A stretch of 64,000 nt of DNA from Oscillatoriaceae cyanobacterium M33_DOE_052 (GCA_015296065.1 DVDU01000100.1:62001-126000), one strand, 5' to 3'. Counted from the first letter of the stretch, positions 46,098 to 55,316 are shown. Notes: generated by a model from the letters alone, not told the origin. Numbers and translations: made by a program.

Positions 46098-46463
46098 ATG
46101 AATACAGTTCTGCTGGTGGAAGATAGCCTCACCCAACAAAAAATGATTTCCGACCTCCTTAAGGATAAAGGTCTCAATGTCACTGTGGCTAGTGATGGCG
46201 TGGAAGCGATCGAGAAAATTCAGCAACAGTCCCCAGACCTGGTGGTTTTGGATATCGTCATGCCGAAAATGAATGGCTATGAGGTGTGCCGCCGCATCAA
46301 AAGCACTCCTACCACCCAAAATATTCCGGTAATTATGTGTTCGGCGAAGGCGGAAGAGTTCGATCGCTACTGGGGGATGAAACAGGGAGCCGATGCCTAC
46401 ATCTCTAAACCCTTTCACCCCAAAGAACTCCTCGGCACCGTGAAGCAGTTGCTCAATCCCTGA
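46098..46463 (+). CDS. CheY-like single-domain response regulator (PilH type)
   Basis: 121 residues from ATG 46098 (MNTVLLVEDSLTQQKMISDL); upstream in-frame codons lie in the structured RNA. Receiver domain with the acidic pair ED (9-10), the phosphoacceptor Asp in VVLDIVMPKMNGYEV, and the switch Lys in YISKPFHPKEL. The signature CSAKAEEFDRYWGMKQGADAYI is that of the PilH/PixH-like receivers found in cyanobacterial phototaxis operons beside patA-like, cheW and MCP genes. Here it is alone. Its start codon abuts the structured RNA directly, so that RNA may serve as its leader. Confidence 0.9.
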   Translation: MNTVLLVEDSLTQQKMISDLLKDKGLNVTVASDGVEAIEKIQQQSPDLVVLDIVMPKMNGYEVCRRIKSTPTTQNIPVIMCSAKAEEFDRYWGMKQGADAYISKPFHPKELLGTVKQLLNP

Positions 46464-47439
46464 TGGGCGATCGCCCAAAGGGGTACAACTGGCCTGACAC
46501 CGACTCCACCAAAGTCAGCTAATGACTCAACAATCAGCCTCCGCCCCCCCACACTCCCTAACCCTCCCCTCCTTATTTACGATCTGAGGGGAGGGGGAAT
46601 GACACTTGGCTTGTCTGGGATGAACCGCAATACCTTGCTGATTTTTGCCAGAAGTGGCAAATTGCCGAATCACAGTCATTTCAATTAAGGTTAATCCAAT
46701 TATGGGCGATCGCTTCTGCGATGCCAATCCACCAGTAGGGGTCCAACGAGGGAAGCGCCCCTAGGCCAAGCGCCCCGACATTTAATGTCTCACTTTTATT
46801 TGAAGCACTATAATATCAAGTCCTACTGCTTCGTTGGTGAATAACTGAGGGGGCAATCCCCCTGTGGTTGCCCCGAAATTACCCGATCGATGCCCCCGCA
46901 CTTGATATATAGTAATTTCAAATAACAATGAAACACTCGATATTGCCCTAAAGCCCTCACCCCCGTCCCCACACCCGGCGTAGGGAGAGGAGGGGAAGAG
47001 AGAGTAAGACTTGTATCAGATTGGCCTTTCCAGTCCCTCTCCCCTTGTGGGAGAGGGATTTAGGGTGAGGGGAGACTAAAATCTCATTCTTAATTGAAAT
47101 AACTATAACTCACGATTCTAAATTGCTAATAACAGACTGCAATATTAAACATCCGGCAACGACGCCTTTTCCCCTTTCTCTGCCATCTAGTAGGATAATC
47201 AAATAGTAAAATTGAATACAAATCTTATCTAGAGCGGTTCTCGGTTTAGTGAACTATAATAGGTTTTGGCTAGATTCCCCATTTCCCTGCTTATGACAGA
47301 AGCACATTGATTTGAGAAATGCTATTATATATTTAACCACAAAATTTTCTCGCTCTAAATAAATTTACAATTACAGAATAGTTTAAGATTGTTCCTGCCA
47401 GGGTTTAGGGTGATTTAAGTGAGCTATCTCAGGTAATTT
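46464..47439. other. Repeat-rich intergenic region
   Basis: 976 nt between two receiver genes. It holds a MITE-like element (46908-47107) and a TAGGGGCAATCCCC-type fragment (about 46850-46880). A 66-codon minus-strand frame at 46527-46727 looks non-coding. Upstream of the second receiver gene, the AT-rich 47220-47430 stretch probably contains its promoter, but I cannot place it. Confidence 0.5.
46908..47107. mobile_element. MITE-like element with TATAG ends
   Basis: Termini TATAGTAATTTCAA (46908-46921) and, reverse-complemented, TATAGTTATTTCAA (47094-47107): 14 bp with one mismatch. The 200-bp interior has a CCCTCACCC...GGGTGAGGG inverted core. A likely right end of a second copy (TTGAATTGACTATA) is at 48377-48390 after another CCCCTTTCTCC/GGAGAAAGGGG core. 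Confidence 0.6.
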
Positions 47440-47844
47440 ATGAACACTACAATGCCCAAAATTAAACCGACAGTTTTTGTCGTCGATGACGATCAGGACA
47501 CGCTGGAAGCTATGTCAGAAATTTTAGAGGATTTTGGTGGGTACGAAGTGCGCGTAGCCAAAACTGGCCAATTAGCTATTGAGTCAATTCAAAAAGTCCT
47601 CCCAGATTTAATTCTCCTGGACATGAAAATGGATGATATGACTGGTGAACAAATTTACCAGATTCTGCAAGAAAATCCATTGACTTGTCATATTCCTGTA
47701 ATTTTTGTCACTGGCTTTGATAAGCCGGAAAATGTATGCAAAAGCTGGAATCCCTCAGTGATGTATTCTATCACGAAACCATTCACGTTGGACGACTTTT
47801 TAGCCAAGATTAAAAATCGTTTAGTGTTGGGGCATCAGAATTAA
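47440..47844 (+). CDS. Single-domain response regulator
   Basis: 134 residues, receiver only: VVDDDQDTLEAMSEIL gives the acidic pocket, LILLDMKMDDMTGEQI the phosphoacceptor Asp, and SITKPFTLDDFLAKI the conserved Lys. After beta4 it reads FVTGFDKPENVCKSW, shorter than typical CheY there. No output domain. An AGGT stretch 7 nt before the ATG may serve as ribosome site. No kinase is adjacent; the orphan may dock to one of the hybrid kinases. Confidence 0.87.
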   Translation: MNTTMPKIKPTVFVVDDDQDTLEAMSEILEDFGGYEVRVAKTGQLAIESIQKVLPDLILLDMKMDDMTGEQIYQILQENPLTCHIPVIFVTGFDKPENVCKSWNPSVMYSITKPFTLDDFLAKIKNRLVLGHQN

Positions 47845-48685
47845 TATTATCCTCGGATAATACAGCCTTTTCTGAAAAAATGTGGTATATCTTGAAATCC
47901 CGGATCCGCTCTGGGATCAAGATTGAGGGTGAGGGTATGTACCATATAGACCTGCAACCCGGTGGAGCAAGTCCAGTTGATCCAGCTACAGTAGGTGGGC
48001 AATGCCCTAATATGAAGTCCAACTAATCCACCTACCCCTGTCAAGCTACCGTTTATAGAGATCTTTGGCTTCGTGACCACCCCTATTGCCCTCACCTCAC
48101 AAGTGCAGGTTTTTCATCTCTGGCAGAAAATGTCTGACAAACACCCAATTGTGCTATCACCCCCCACCCCTCTCCCCTCTTGCTCCCCTTTCCCCCTTTT
48201 TGGTCAAAAGGGGTTGGGGGATAGAGGGCAATCTAAAAAACTTGCACTTGTCAGGAGTCCCAGACGGGGGTATTTCCGTCTTACTCCCCTTTCTCCCCCC
48301 CCCCTCTCCCTTTTTGGGAGAGGAGAAAGGGGGTTGGGGGATAGAGGGCCAGTTCTCTGGCTTGTCTCATTGTTATTTGAATTGACTATACTGTTTGAGC
48401 TAAATCATCGATCGCCTTGACAGGGCTGGTATTGCCCACCCTACGACAATGCGATCGTGCCCAGATTTACTGGGGGCGCAGAGGGGGAGGACGAAGCAAG
48501 TGCGAAATGGTCCGTCTGTTTGATTGAGAGATCTCGGCGCGGATGTTTCGCCCCTGGAGAAATTATGATTTTGTTTGTAGGGGCAATCCACGAGGGAGGA
48601 CTAGGGCCGAGAAAGCGGTTCGCCCCAAAAAAACGGAGACGGGGGAAATCATGATCAATTATCAATTATCAAGGACAAATGACCA
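47845..48685. other. Repeat-rich intergenic region
   Basis: 841 nt with no convincing gene. Contents: a CAGCCTTTTCTGAAAAAA element end at 47863, a C-rich/G-rich inverted core (about 48150-48345) followed by a TATAG-type MITE end (48377-48390), a TGCCCACCCTAC fragment (48432-48443), a GGGGCAATCC-type repeat (48580-48630), and short ATCAATT heptamers with ATGAC(C/A)AATGACAAATG repeats running into the next start codon. Confidence 0.55.
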
Positions 48686-49375
48686 ATGACAAATGACAAA
48701 CATCATTTTTCCGGTGGTTTCGGTCTCTGGGCTACAGTGTTGGGGGGGGCGCTGGTTCTGGTGGCACCGGTGAATGCGGCTGTCCCGGAACTAATCTCCT
48801 ACCGGTGGGGCACCTCAGAGCTTTATGTAGTTTATATTCCAGGGGATAATCGCTCAATTTTGGGGCGGGTGAGGCAGATTGAACCGGATGCGTTTATTAA
48901 TGAGTATGAAGGGCGAACTTTTATTCAGGTGGGGGCGTTTGCTGACAAATCTAATGCTCAACGTCGCTCCCGAGAGCTAGAACGGTTGGTGGGGGTGCGA
49001 TCGGCGATCGACAAAATCGATTTCACCGCTGAGAGTGACAATATCGCCTCCTCGCCGCCACCGCCACCACCGCCATCATATAGCGATGATTTTCTGCCCC
49101 CGCCGCCGGTGAACCTGGAGCCTTTACCGTCGCCGGTGGGGAATATCCCTCTGCCCAAGGGCTATTTTGCGATCGTCCCTGGAAAGCCAGAAAATTTATC
49201 CTCGATCGCACAGCAAGCGGTAGAGGCGGGGATTGAGGAGAGTAAAATATTCACCCGATCGGCTCCGTTTGGCCCCCACATTGCCATCGGCCCCTACCCC
49301 GATCAAACCACCGCCGAACAAGAAAGCAACTATCTCCGCCTCTTCGGTTTAGATGCCCGCGTGGAATATCAATAA
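48686..49375 (+). CDS. Exported SPOR-like protein
   Basis: 229 residues. A signal or anchor helix (about 12-31, GLWATVLGGALVLVAPVNAA), then a segment FIQVGAFADKSNAQRRSREL that resembles a SPOR peptidoglycan-binding repeat, a Pro-rich linker (SSPPPPPPPSYSDDFLPPPP) and a second SPOR-like copy near the end (KIFTRSAPFGPHIAIGPYPD...AEQESNYLRLFG). The order of two SPOR-like modules around a Pro-rich hinge is common in uncharacterised cyanobacterial envelope proteins. The start lies in short tandem ATGACAA repeats, so the exact initiation codon is uncertain. Confidence 0.7.
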   Translation: MTNDKHHFSGGFGLWATVLGGALVLVAPVNAAVPELISYRWGTSELYVVYIPGDNRSILGRVRQIEPDAFINEYEGRTFIQVGAFADKSNAQRRSRELERLVGVRSAIDKIDFTAESDNIASSPPPPPPPSYSDDFLPPPPVNLEPLPSPVGNIPLPKGYFAIVPGKPENLSSIAQQAVEAGIEESKIFTRSAPFGPHIAIGPYPDQTTAEQESNYLRLFGLDARVEYQ

Positions 49376-49473
49376 ATAGTTGTCCTTTGTCGGGAGAAAA
49401 AACCGGGTTTCTGGCCAAGAATCTCCGTTAAGATAAGAAATATTTCGTTTAGAAACCCGGTTTCTGGGGCACA

Positions 49474-51045
49474 ATGACTAAAGACAAAGAACAAATTCAC
49501 CAAATTATCGTTACAGCCGCCCAAATGCGCGCCATTGAAACGCGAGTATTTGACGCTGGAATGCCTGTAGCCGCCCTCATGGAAAAAGTAGCGGGAATGG
49601 TTGCCCGCCGCATTCAAGAACTTTATCCCCATCCTCAGCGAGTCGGTTTTCTCGTCGGTCCCGGACATAACGGCGGCGATGCCTTAGTCGTAGCGCGGGA
49701 ATTGCACTTTCAAGGTTATCCGATTACCATCTATTCCCCATTTGCTAAATTTAAAGAACTCACCGGACAACACGCTCGCTATTTAGCCAGTTTAGGTTTT
49801 CAACCTAGTGATGATATCTCGATTCTCCAAAAATGCGATTTAATAATTGATGGCTTATTCGGTTTTGGGCTAGAAAAACCATTAACCGAACCAATCGCCA
49901 CTGCTATTAACCAGATAAATCAATTGCCGCAACCTATTTTAAGTATCGATATTCCATCTGGTTTGCACACCGATACTGGCGAAGTTTTGGGCGCGTCTAT
50001 CCGGGCGAATCGGACTTTTTGCCTAGGTTTATGGAAGTTGGGAGAATTGCAAGATCAAGCCCTAGAATATATCGGTATTCCCGAATTAATCGATTTTGAT
50101 TTACCCCTGGCCGATATTGAGGCAGTGTTGGGCAATCCTGCCCCAATTAGAAGAATCACGCCGAAAGTAGCTTTAACCAATTTACCCTTACCCCGTGCGG
50201 TAGCAGGGCATAAGTACCAATTTGGCCATTTACTCCTAATTTGCGGTTCTCGCCAATACGCCGGAGCCGCAATTTTAGCTGGTTTAGGTGCCAGAGCCAC
50301 TGGGGTAGGGATGCTGTCGATCGCCGTTCCCGAATCAATTAAACCAATTTTGCACGGACAATTACCCGAAGCCCTAATTATCGGCTGTCCAGAAACCGCA
50401 ACAGGAGCCATATCGCACCTGCCAGCAAACCTCGACTTACACAGTTATGATACCATAGCCTGCGGCCCCGGAATCACCACCGCTCCCCAAACCTTAATCA
50501 AAACTATTTTACACATAAATCGCCCCCTAATTTTAGATGCTGACGCCTTAAACATCATGGCGCAATTAGGTGAAACTGCCAAACTATTAAACCGCCAATT
50601 TCCCACCATCATCACCCCCCATCCCGGCGAATTCAAACGCCTATTTCCCCATCTAGCCGCATCTTTAGCAAAAAATCGCGTTGAAGCCGCCCAAATCGCC
50701 GCCACAGAAAGCAACACCGTGGTAGTATTAAAAGGAGCCAGAGTCGTCATTTCTCACCCAGACACATTTGGCGGCGACACCTGGATTAATCCCCACAGTA
50801 CCCCCGCCCTCGCTCGCGGTGGTAGCGGTGATGTTCTCACCGGTTTACTCGGCGGTCTCATCGCCCAGTCCGGGCGTTTGTGGAACCCTGAAAGTTCAAC
50901 CCAAGCCCACATATTTGGCAGCGTACAAACAGCAGTTTGGTGGCACGCTCGGGCAGGAAAAATTGCCGCTGGTGAGCTAACAGAACTCGGTGTTGACCCC
51001 CTCACTTTAACCAAATATTTGCTCCCGGCTATTTCCCAAAATTAA
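49474..51045 (+). CDS. nnr: Bifunctional NAD(P)H-hydrate epimerase/dehydratase
   Basis: 523 residues. The N-terminal YjeF_N epimerase domain (about 1-215) has LVGPGHNGGDALVVAREL and the catalytic Asp region DGLFGFGL...SIDIPSGLHTDTG. The C-terminal ADP/ATP-dependent dehydratase (about 230-523) has AGHKYQFGHLLLICGS, CGPGI, DADALN, PHPGEFKRL and the catalytic ARGGSGDVLTGLLGG. Together they repair hydrated NAD(P)H. An AAACCCGGTTTCT inverted repeat lies just upstream (49389-49466). Confidence 0.94.
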   Translation: MTKDKEQIHQIIVTAAQMRAIETRVFDAGMPVAALMEKVAGMVARRIQELYPHPQRVGFLVGPGHNGGDALVVARELHFQGYPITIYSPFAKFKELTGQHARYLASLGFQPSDDISILQKCDLIIDGLFGFGLEKPLTEPIATAINQINQLPQPILSIDIPSGLHTDTGEVLGASIRANRTFCLGLWKLGELQDQALEYIGIPELIDFDLPLADIEAVLGNPAPIRRITPKVALTNLPLPRAVAGHKYQFGHLLLICGSRQYAGAAILAGLGARATGVGMLSIAVPESIKPILHGQLPEALIIGCPETATGAISHLPANLDLHSYDTIACGPGITTAPQTLIKTILHINRPLILDADALNIMAQLGETAKLLNRQFPTIITPHPGEFKRLFPHLAASLAKNRVEAAQIAATESNTVVVLKGARVVISHPDTFGGDTWINPHSTPALARGGSGDVLTGLLGGLIAQSGRLWNPESSTQAHIFGSVQTAVWWHARAGKIAAGELTELGVDPLTLTKYLLPAISQN

Positions 51046-51057
51046 CCTCCCAGCCTG

Positions 51058-51087
51058 GTAGGGTGGGCAGTACCCTGCCCACCCTAC
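51058..51087. terminator. Perfect 13-bp hairpin between nnr and the oxygenase cluster
   Basis: GTAGGGTGGGCAG-TACC-CTGCCCACCCTAC, a perfect stem with a 4-nt loop, 13 nt after the nnr stop. It is the compact form of the dispersed GTAGGGTGGGCA element. No T-run follows, so termination is an inference from stem strength and position; it probably insulates the cluster from nnr. Confidence 0.5.
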
Positions 51088-51160
51088 AATCTACAATCTA
51101 TACACAAATCAATTTTCTTGTGCTACTTTAGAGAAACCGACCAAAAATCCTGCTCAACCT

Positions 51161-52219
51161 ATGAAATCAGTTTCCCATCCCCAGACGTTTAATAACCCGG
51201 AGCGGTTTATCGAGGGTTGGTATTGGGCCATCCCTTCCCATCAACTGAAATTAGGTCAAATTAAACCGGTAAACCTGCAAGGGAGAGAATTGGCGATCGC
51301 CCGTCTCGCCGACGGTAAAGCAGTTGCTTTTGATGCTTATTGTCCTCATATGGGGGCTCATCTCGCCGAAGGCAAGGTGGATGGTGACGGGATTCGCTGC
51401 TTTTTTCATAACTGGAAATTTGACACCTGCGGTAACTGCACTGATGTCCCTAGTCTGGGTAAATCTCTGCCCGTCCAAATCAAAACCTGGCCCACGGAAG
51501 AAAAATATGGCATGGTGTGGGTTTGGACTGGGGAAACCATTACCCATCCCATACCCTGTCCCCCAGAATTAGAAAACATCACCATTGACAGCAGTTTTGG
51601 CAACCATTTCTTGAAAAACTGTCATCCTAATGTAGTGATGATTAACGCCATTGATGCCCACCATTTTAACACAGTGCATAACTTCCCCATTGATATCGTT
51701 TTTAAACGAGAAGTGATCAGCACCCATGCCATCAAGTTCAGCAACACCACGCGAGGCGGCGATGATTCCTGGTTTATCAAACTCATCCGCCCTTTTTACA
51801 AAAATGAAGGCACATACAGTATGTGTTACTGGTATGGCAGCAATGGCACAGTCACATTAGGCCCGGACTTTTTACACTTTTATATCTTATTTGCTCTGCG
51901 TCTGACCAAAGAGGGTAAAACCGAAGGTCAAACTATCCTCGTCACCAAAAAACGCCCTGGTATTTGGGGCTGGTTATTTAACCGGGTCGTGTTGTGGCTT
52001 ACAGAGCGGGTGGGAAACTACTTCGGGAAAGGGGATACCCAAGTTTTCCAAACCATTAAATTTGATTTCAAAACTCCCACGAAAGCCGACAAAGCTGTAG
52101 TAGATTTCATCGACCACGTAGAAGGCCAAAAAGCCCTATTTTGGGGCAGTTGGGAGCCGGTGACGCCAGCAACCCAGTTATCTTTAGAAAAGCACCTGGC
52201 ATCGGTGGCAGAATTATGA
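51161..52219 (+). CDS. Rieske non-heme iron oxygenase 1
   Basis: 352 residues. The N-terminal Rieske 2Fe-2S domain has Cys61, His63 (CPHMGAHL), Cys80 and His83 (CFFHNW). The catalytic domain has the mononuclear-iron motif N-x2-D-x2-H-x4-H: Asn162, Asp165, His168, His173 (NAIDAHHFNTVH). CPHMGAH is the form seen in Rieske enzymes acting on sterol-like or large hydrophobic substrates. The C terminus has a hydrophobic stretch (WLFNRVVLWLTERV), suggesting membrane association. First gene of the 51-62.6 kb cluster; its stop overlaps the SDR start (ATGA). Resembles 56545-57552. Confidence 0.9.
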   Translation: MKSVSHPQTFNNPERFIEGWYWAIPSHQLKLGQIKPVNLQGRELAIARLADGKAVAFDAYCPHMGAHLAEGKVDGDGIRCFFHNWKFDTCGNCTDVPSLGKSLPVQIKTWPTEEKYGMVWVWTGETITHPIPCPPELENITIDSSFGNHFLKNCHPNVVMINAIDAHHFNTVHNFPIDIVFKREVISTHAIKFSNTTRGGDDSWFIKLIRPFYKNEGTYSMCYWYGSNGTVTLGPDFLHFYILFALRLTKEGKTEGQTILVTKKRPGIWGWLFNRVVLWLTERVGNYFGKGDTQVFQTIKFDFKTPTKADKAVVDFIDHVEGQKALFWGSWEPVTPATQLSLEKHLASVAEL

Positions 52220-53064
52220 TAAAATCGGTGGTAATTACTGGGGTTTCTTCCGGTTTTGGCAGAGGCATGGTGGATGAATTTTTGCAGCGGGGATGGCAAG
52301 TGATTGCCACGATGCGTAATGTTGACAGTAAGCGGGAACTTTTTGCGGCACCTTTGGCGCAATATGGGGAGGAAAAACTAACTTTGCTCAATCTTGACCT
52401 GACGGACTCGGAGCAGGTAAAATCTGTGATTGATACTGTGCTAAATTATGGTTCTTTACACTGTTTAATTCATAATGCGGCATTTAGAATTTTTGGGGCT
52501 TTAGAAAACCTCAGTGAAGCGCAAATTAGGCATCAATTTGAGGTGAATTTTTTTGGGGCTGTATCCCTAACCCAGGCTTTTCTCCCCCTGCTCCGCCAAA
52601 GTCAGGGGAGTATCATCTTTATTTCTTCTACTTTTGGCTTTTGTCCCTATCCTCTCACTAGCGCACATTGTGCCAGTAAGCACGCTTTAGAAGGTTTTGC
52701 CGAAAGTCTTTATTATGAGCTACAACCCCACGGTGTGGATGTGGCAATTATTGAACCGGGGGCAAGTCAAACTAACTCGATGCAAAACCGCGCTTGGGGA
52801 GCTGGTGATAGTCCCACCTACCAATTACAAACGGCCAATTATCAAAAATTGCAACAAAGAATTACGGGGAATGCTGCTAATAATACGCCGATAGTGGCTC
52901 GACTGGCGGCGGATATTGCGGCGGGGAAACGGCACCCTTTCCGCTCTCGCGTGGGGACCGATGCTCAGATAACATATCTGTTCCAAAAATTCCTGCCTCA
53001 ACGGCTGCGCATTCCTTTGGCTAATTTTATCTATAAAAGTCTTTTTTGTCAAGAGGTTAAATAA
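52216..53064 (+). CDS. SDR-family protein lacking the catalytic tyrosine
   Basis: 282 residues from ATG 52216, which overlaps the previous stop. Classical SDR fold: TGVSSGFGRG cofactor loop at the N terminus, HNAAF, the active-site Ser in IIFISSTFGF, then SAHCASKHALEGFAE. The Y-x3-K motif reads H-x3-K: His151 replaces the catalytic Tyr, encoded by CAT (52666-52668), one transition from TAT; Lys155 stays. EPGASQT follows. Either it uses unusual chemistry, is a non-catalytic partner, or has been inactivated. Tightly followed by the di-iron gene (TAAATG). Confidence 0.88.
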   Translation: MIKSVVITGVSSGFGRGMVDEFLQRGWQVIATMRNVDSKRELFAAPLAQYGEEKLTLLNLDLTDSEQVKSVIDTVLNYGSLHCLIHNAAFRIFGALENLSEAQIRHQFEVNFFGAVSLTQAFLPLLRQSQGSIIFISSTFGFCPYPLTSAHCASKHALEGFAESLYYELQPHGVDVAIIEPGASQTNSMQNRAWGAGDSPTYQLQTANYQKLQQRITGNAANNTPIVARLAADIAAGKRHPFRSRVGTDAQITYLFQKFLPQRLRIPLANFIYKSLFCQEVK

Positions 53065-54006
53065 ATGATTTTTGGGCATAAAACCGCTGGTTTTGAGTTG
53101 CCGAGTTGGGGGAGTGACCATAAGTGCGATCGGCTCCTCTCCGCCGCCCTCAAAAGCCGCCTTGGTAAACCTATCCCCACCACCGACCCACCAGAATTTC
53201 CCTACTGGGATGCGGCTTACTTTGGTTTAGATAAAGTAGGCATTTTCCGCGATTCTACCCCAGACGCGCAACAGCAAATTTTGCATTTATGCAGCATGGA
53301 ATTGCTCGCCGAAGCCTATTTTATAGAAAAAGCCGGGGTGGGTTATATGGCGAAAATGACCCTGATGGCAGAAACCACCCAAGAGCGGATGCTCTACGCC
53401 ATGTTTGGCGCGGACGAAGCCACCCACTTAGGGCAAATTATCTCCTTTTTGCCCGTGGAACCTGCCGCTACCTCCGATAAGTTTCTTCAGTTATTATCGG
53501 AGTTGGTAGAAACCGAAGATAAAAGCCTGCTTTTGTTTTTGATGCAAGTGGTGTTAGAAGGTTGGGGACTCACCCACTACCGCAGTCTCGCCAAACACTG
53601 TCGCCACGCACTTTTAGGGCAGATGTTCCACAACTTTTTACAAGAAGAATCCCGCCACCACGCCGCTGGTGAGATGATTTTTACGGCAACTACTTTATCT
53701 ATGGCTAGTGAGCATGCTATTATAGAAGCATTGACATTGTTTTTACAGATGGTGCAAGCGGGGCCGCAGCGAGTGGTTGGGGTTTTAGAGCGGGTGAAAG
53801 GTCATTTCTCAGGAGTGCAAAAAGTTAAAATCTTCGAGGAATTGGATACAGAAACTCACAGCGGTACTCGGTTAGCGGTACTGCATGGTTTGATGCAGCC
53901 GCCTAATGCTAGAGGTATTGTTGCCGAGCTGCAACACCGGGGGGCATTCCAGCCTTTCTCGCCTAGTGTATGTGCTGCTTTGTCTGAAGTGGCGGTATTG
54001 GGGTAG
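53065..54006 (+). CDS. Ferritin-like di-iron protein
   Basis: 313 residues, nearly all helical. Four-helix-bundle iron ligands can be traced: Glu in SMELLAEAYFIEKAG, DEATH (Glu-x-x-His) in FGADEATHLGQI, Glu in VLEGWGLTHYRS, and EESRHH (Glu-x-x-His) in FLQEESRHHAAGEM. This E...DExxH...E...ExxH order matches the AurF/CmlI-type N-oxygenases and related ferritin-like oxidases. Substrate unknown. Its start immediately follows the SDR stop, so they form one translation unit with the first Rieske enzyme. Confidence 0.72.
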   Translation: MIFGHKTAGFELPSWGSDHKCDRLLSAALKSRLGKPIPTTDPPEFPYWDAAYFGLDKVGIFRDSTPDAQQQILHLCSMELLAEAYFIEKAGVGYMAKMTLMAETTQERMLYAMFGADEATHLGQIISFLPVEPAATSDKFLQLLSELVETEDKSLLLFLMQVVLEGWGLTHYRSLAKHCRHALLGQMFHNFLQEESRHHAAGEMIFTATTLSMASEHAIIEALTLFLQMVQAGPQRVVGVLERVKGHFSGVQKVKIFEELDTETHSGTRLAVLHGLMQPPNARGIVAELQHRGAFQPFSPSVCAALSEVAVLG

Positions 54007-54192
54007 GGAAGGAATGCAAACAAGTTACATCCTTGCTATACTAGAAATCGAATGGTACTTGATGGCTTGAAATCAGGCGAGCAAGTCCCGCTCTTGTTCA
54101 AGTCTGGAGGTCTGGTGGCTTCCCAAGACTAAAAATCACAAATTCAAATTCAAAAGGAGCAATTATGATTTTGGAGAATAGGAGAATAAGTT

Positions 54193-54405
54193 ATGCCCTC
54201 GCCTGGGAATCAAGCGGATACAGAAATAGTAGCTCAAGCACACGCCTTGATCCAAGCTGGTCAAGCCCCAACCATGCGCGACGCACTGAAAATTTTAATG
54301 CAGGAGGCAAAAAGAAACCGGGATATGGAACGACAGCAGCGAATAAAAGCCACTCAAAAAGCTAAGGATTGCCGCCGAAGCAGGCAAAGCCACGACAAAA
54401 AGTAG
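54193..54405 (+). CDS. Small basic protein, unknown
   Basis: 70 residues: a helical N-terminal half (DTEIVAQAHALIQAGQAPTM, RDALKILMQEAKR) and a strongly basic tail. The AGGAG at 54180-54184 sits 8 nt before the ATG, a good ribosome site. I do not recognise the family; the helix pattern resembles small cyanobacterial DNA- or protein-binding peptides. It lies in a 490-nt gap inside the oxygenase cluster and may be a passenger. Confidence 0.5.
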   Translation: MPSPGNQADTEIVAQAHALIQAGQAPTMRDALKILMQEAKRNRDMERQQRIKATQKAKDCRRSRQSHDKK

Positions 54406-54494
54406 GCTGAACACAGAATCAAGCCCAAATTATAAAGATTTGGGTATCCACAAATCTGAATTTATTAATTAAATATTAATCAAAATAATATCGT

Positions 54495-55316
54495 ATGATT
54501 CAACATAATGTTGAAAATCCAATTCTGGATAATTTAGATTCAGACGATCCGGATCGGCAAGCTGTCGCCCTAATGGACTTGGTTGATGCCCAATTTTACC
54601 CGGCAGCTCCCCACATCGTGCGGTTGCTCAAATCTCCTGAAGCGGATATTAGAGCTGATGCTGCATATGCTTTGGGTTATCTCGGTGTGGATGAACCCCA
54701 GAGGTATGGTGTCGCATTAATGGAGTTGCTGGATGATGGGGAAGAGTTGGTTAGGTGTGAAGCGGTGGAGGCTTTAGGTTTGCTGGTTTATTCGCCTGCT
54801 GTGGATAATCTAAAAAAATTGTTAAGAGAAGATTCATCGCCCCTAGTACGGGCGTCAGCAGCAGAAGCGTTGGGGCAATTAGGAAAATCGGAAGCGTTAG
54901 AGGTTCTAGAAGATTCGCTGCGGGATGCTGATGAGGATGAGTCGGTGAGAGCTTATGCGGCTAACGCGATCGGGCTGTTGCATTATCCCCCAGAAGCGCA
55001 AATATTGGGCAAACTGAAAAATTATCTGGCGGTCGAATGTTCTTTGAGTGTAAAATCAGAATTACTCGGTGCTATCTATTGGCTGGGGACTAAGGCAGCT
55101 CTGTCAGAGCTGCTGGAATTGTTGACAAATGCGGATGAAAATTTGGCTACATCAATCTTGAATATTTTAACAGATTTGGCGGGACGCCATTCCCCATCAA
55201 TGCTGGCAACAGATGCAGGGAATATGGGGGAGGTGTTGCGGGCGATCGCTCAACGCTTTCCCATCTTAGCTCCTCATGCCCAGCAACTACTCATAGCCAC
55301 CGGCTCCCAAAGCTAA
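54495..55316 (+). CDS. HEAT-repeat protein (CpcE/NblB-like fold)
   Basis: 273 residues of about six HEAT/PBS-lyase-type repeats (IRADAAYALGYLG, VRCEAVEALGLL, VRASAAEALGQLG, VRAYAANAIGLL), an alpha-solenoid that scaffolds partner proteins. In cyanobacteria such folds occur in phycobilin lyases (CpcE) and NblB, but none of their diagnostic pairings are visible here. Within the oxygenase cluster it may act as a chaperone or docking factor, or it may be an unrelated insertion. It ends 38 nt before the AurF-like gene. Confidence 0.78.
   Translation: MIQHNVENPILDNLDSDDPDRQAVALMDLVDAQFYPAAPHIVRLLKSPEADIRADAAYALGYLGVDEPQRYGVALMELLDDGEELVRCEAVEALGLLVYSPAVDNLKKLLREDSSPLVRASAAEALGQLGKSEALEVLEDSLRDADEDESVRAYAANAIGLLHYPPEAQILGKLKNYLAVECSLSVKSELLGAIYWLGTKAALSELLELLTNADENLATSILNILTDLAGRHSPSMLATDAGNMGEVLRAIAQRFPILAPHAQQLLIATGSQS

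Noticed and set aside
46527-46727. 66-codon minus-strand frame between the two receiver genes
   Set aside because: No recognisable motif or ribosome site; lies in repeat-rich DNA. A decayed gene cannot be excluded.
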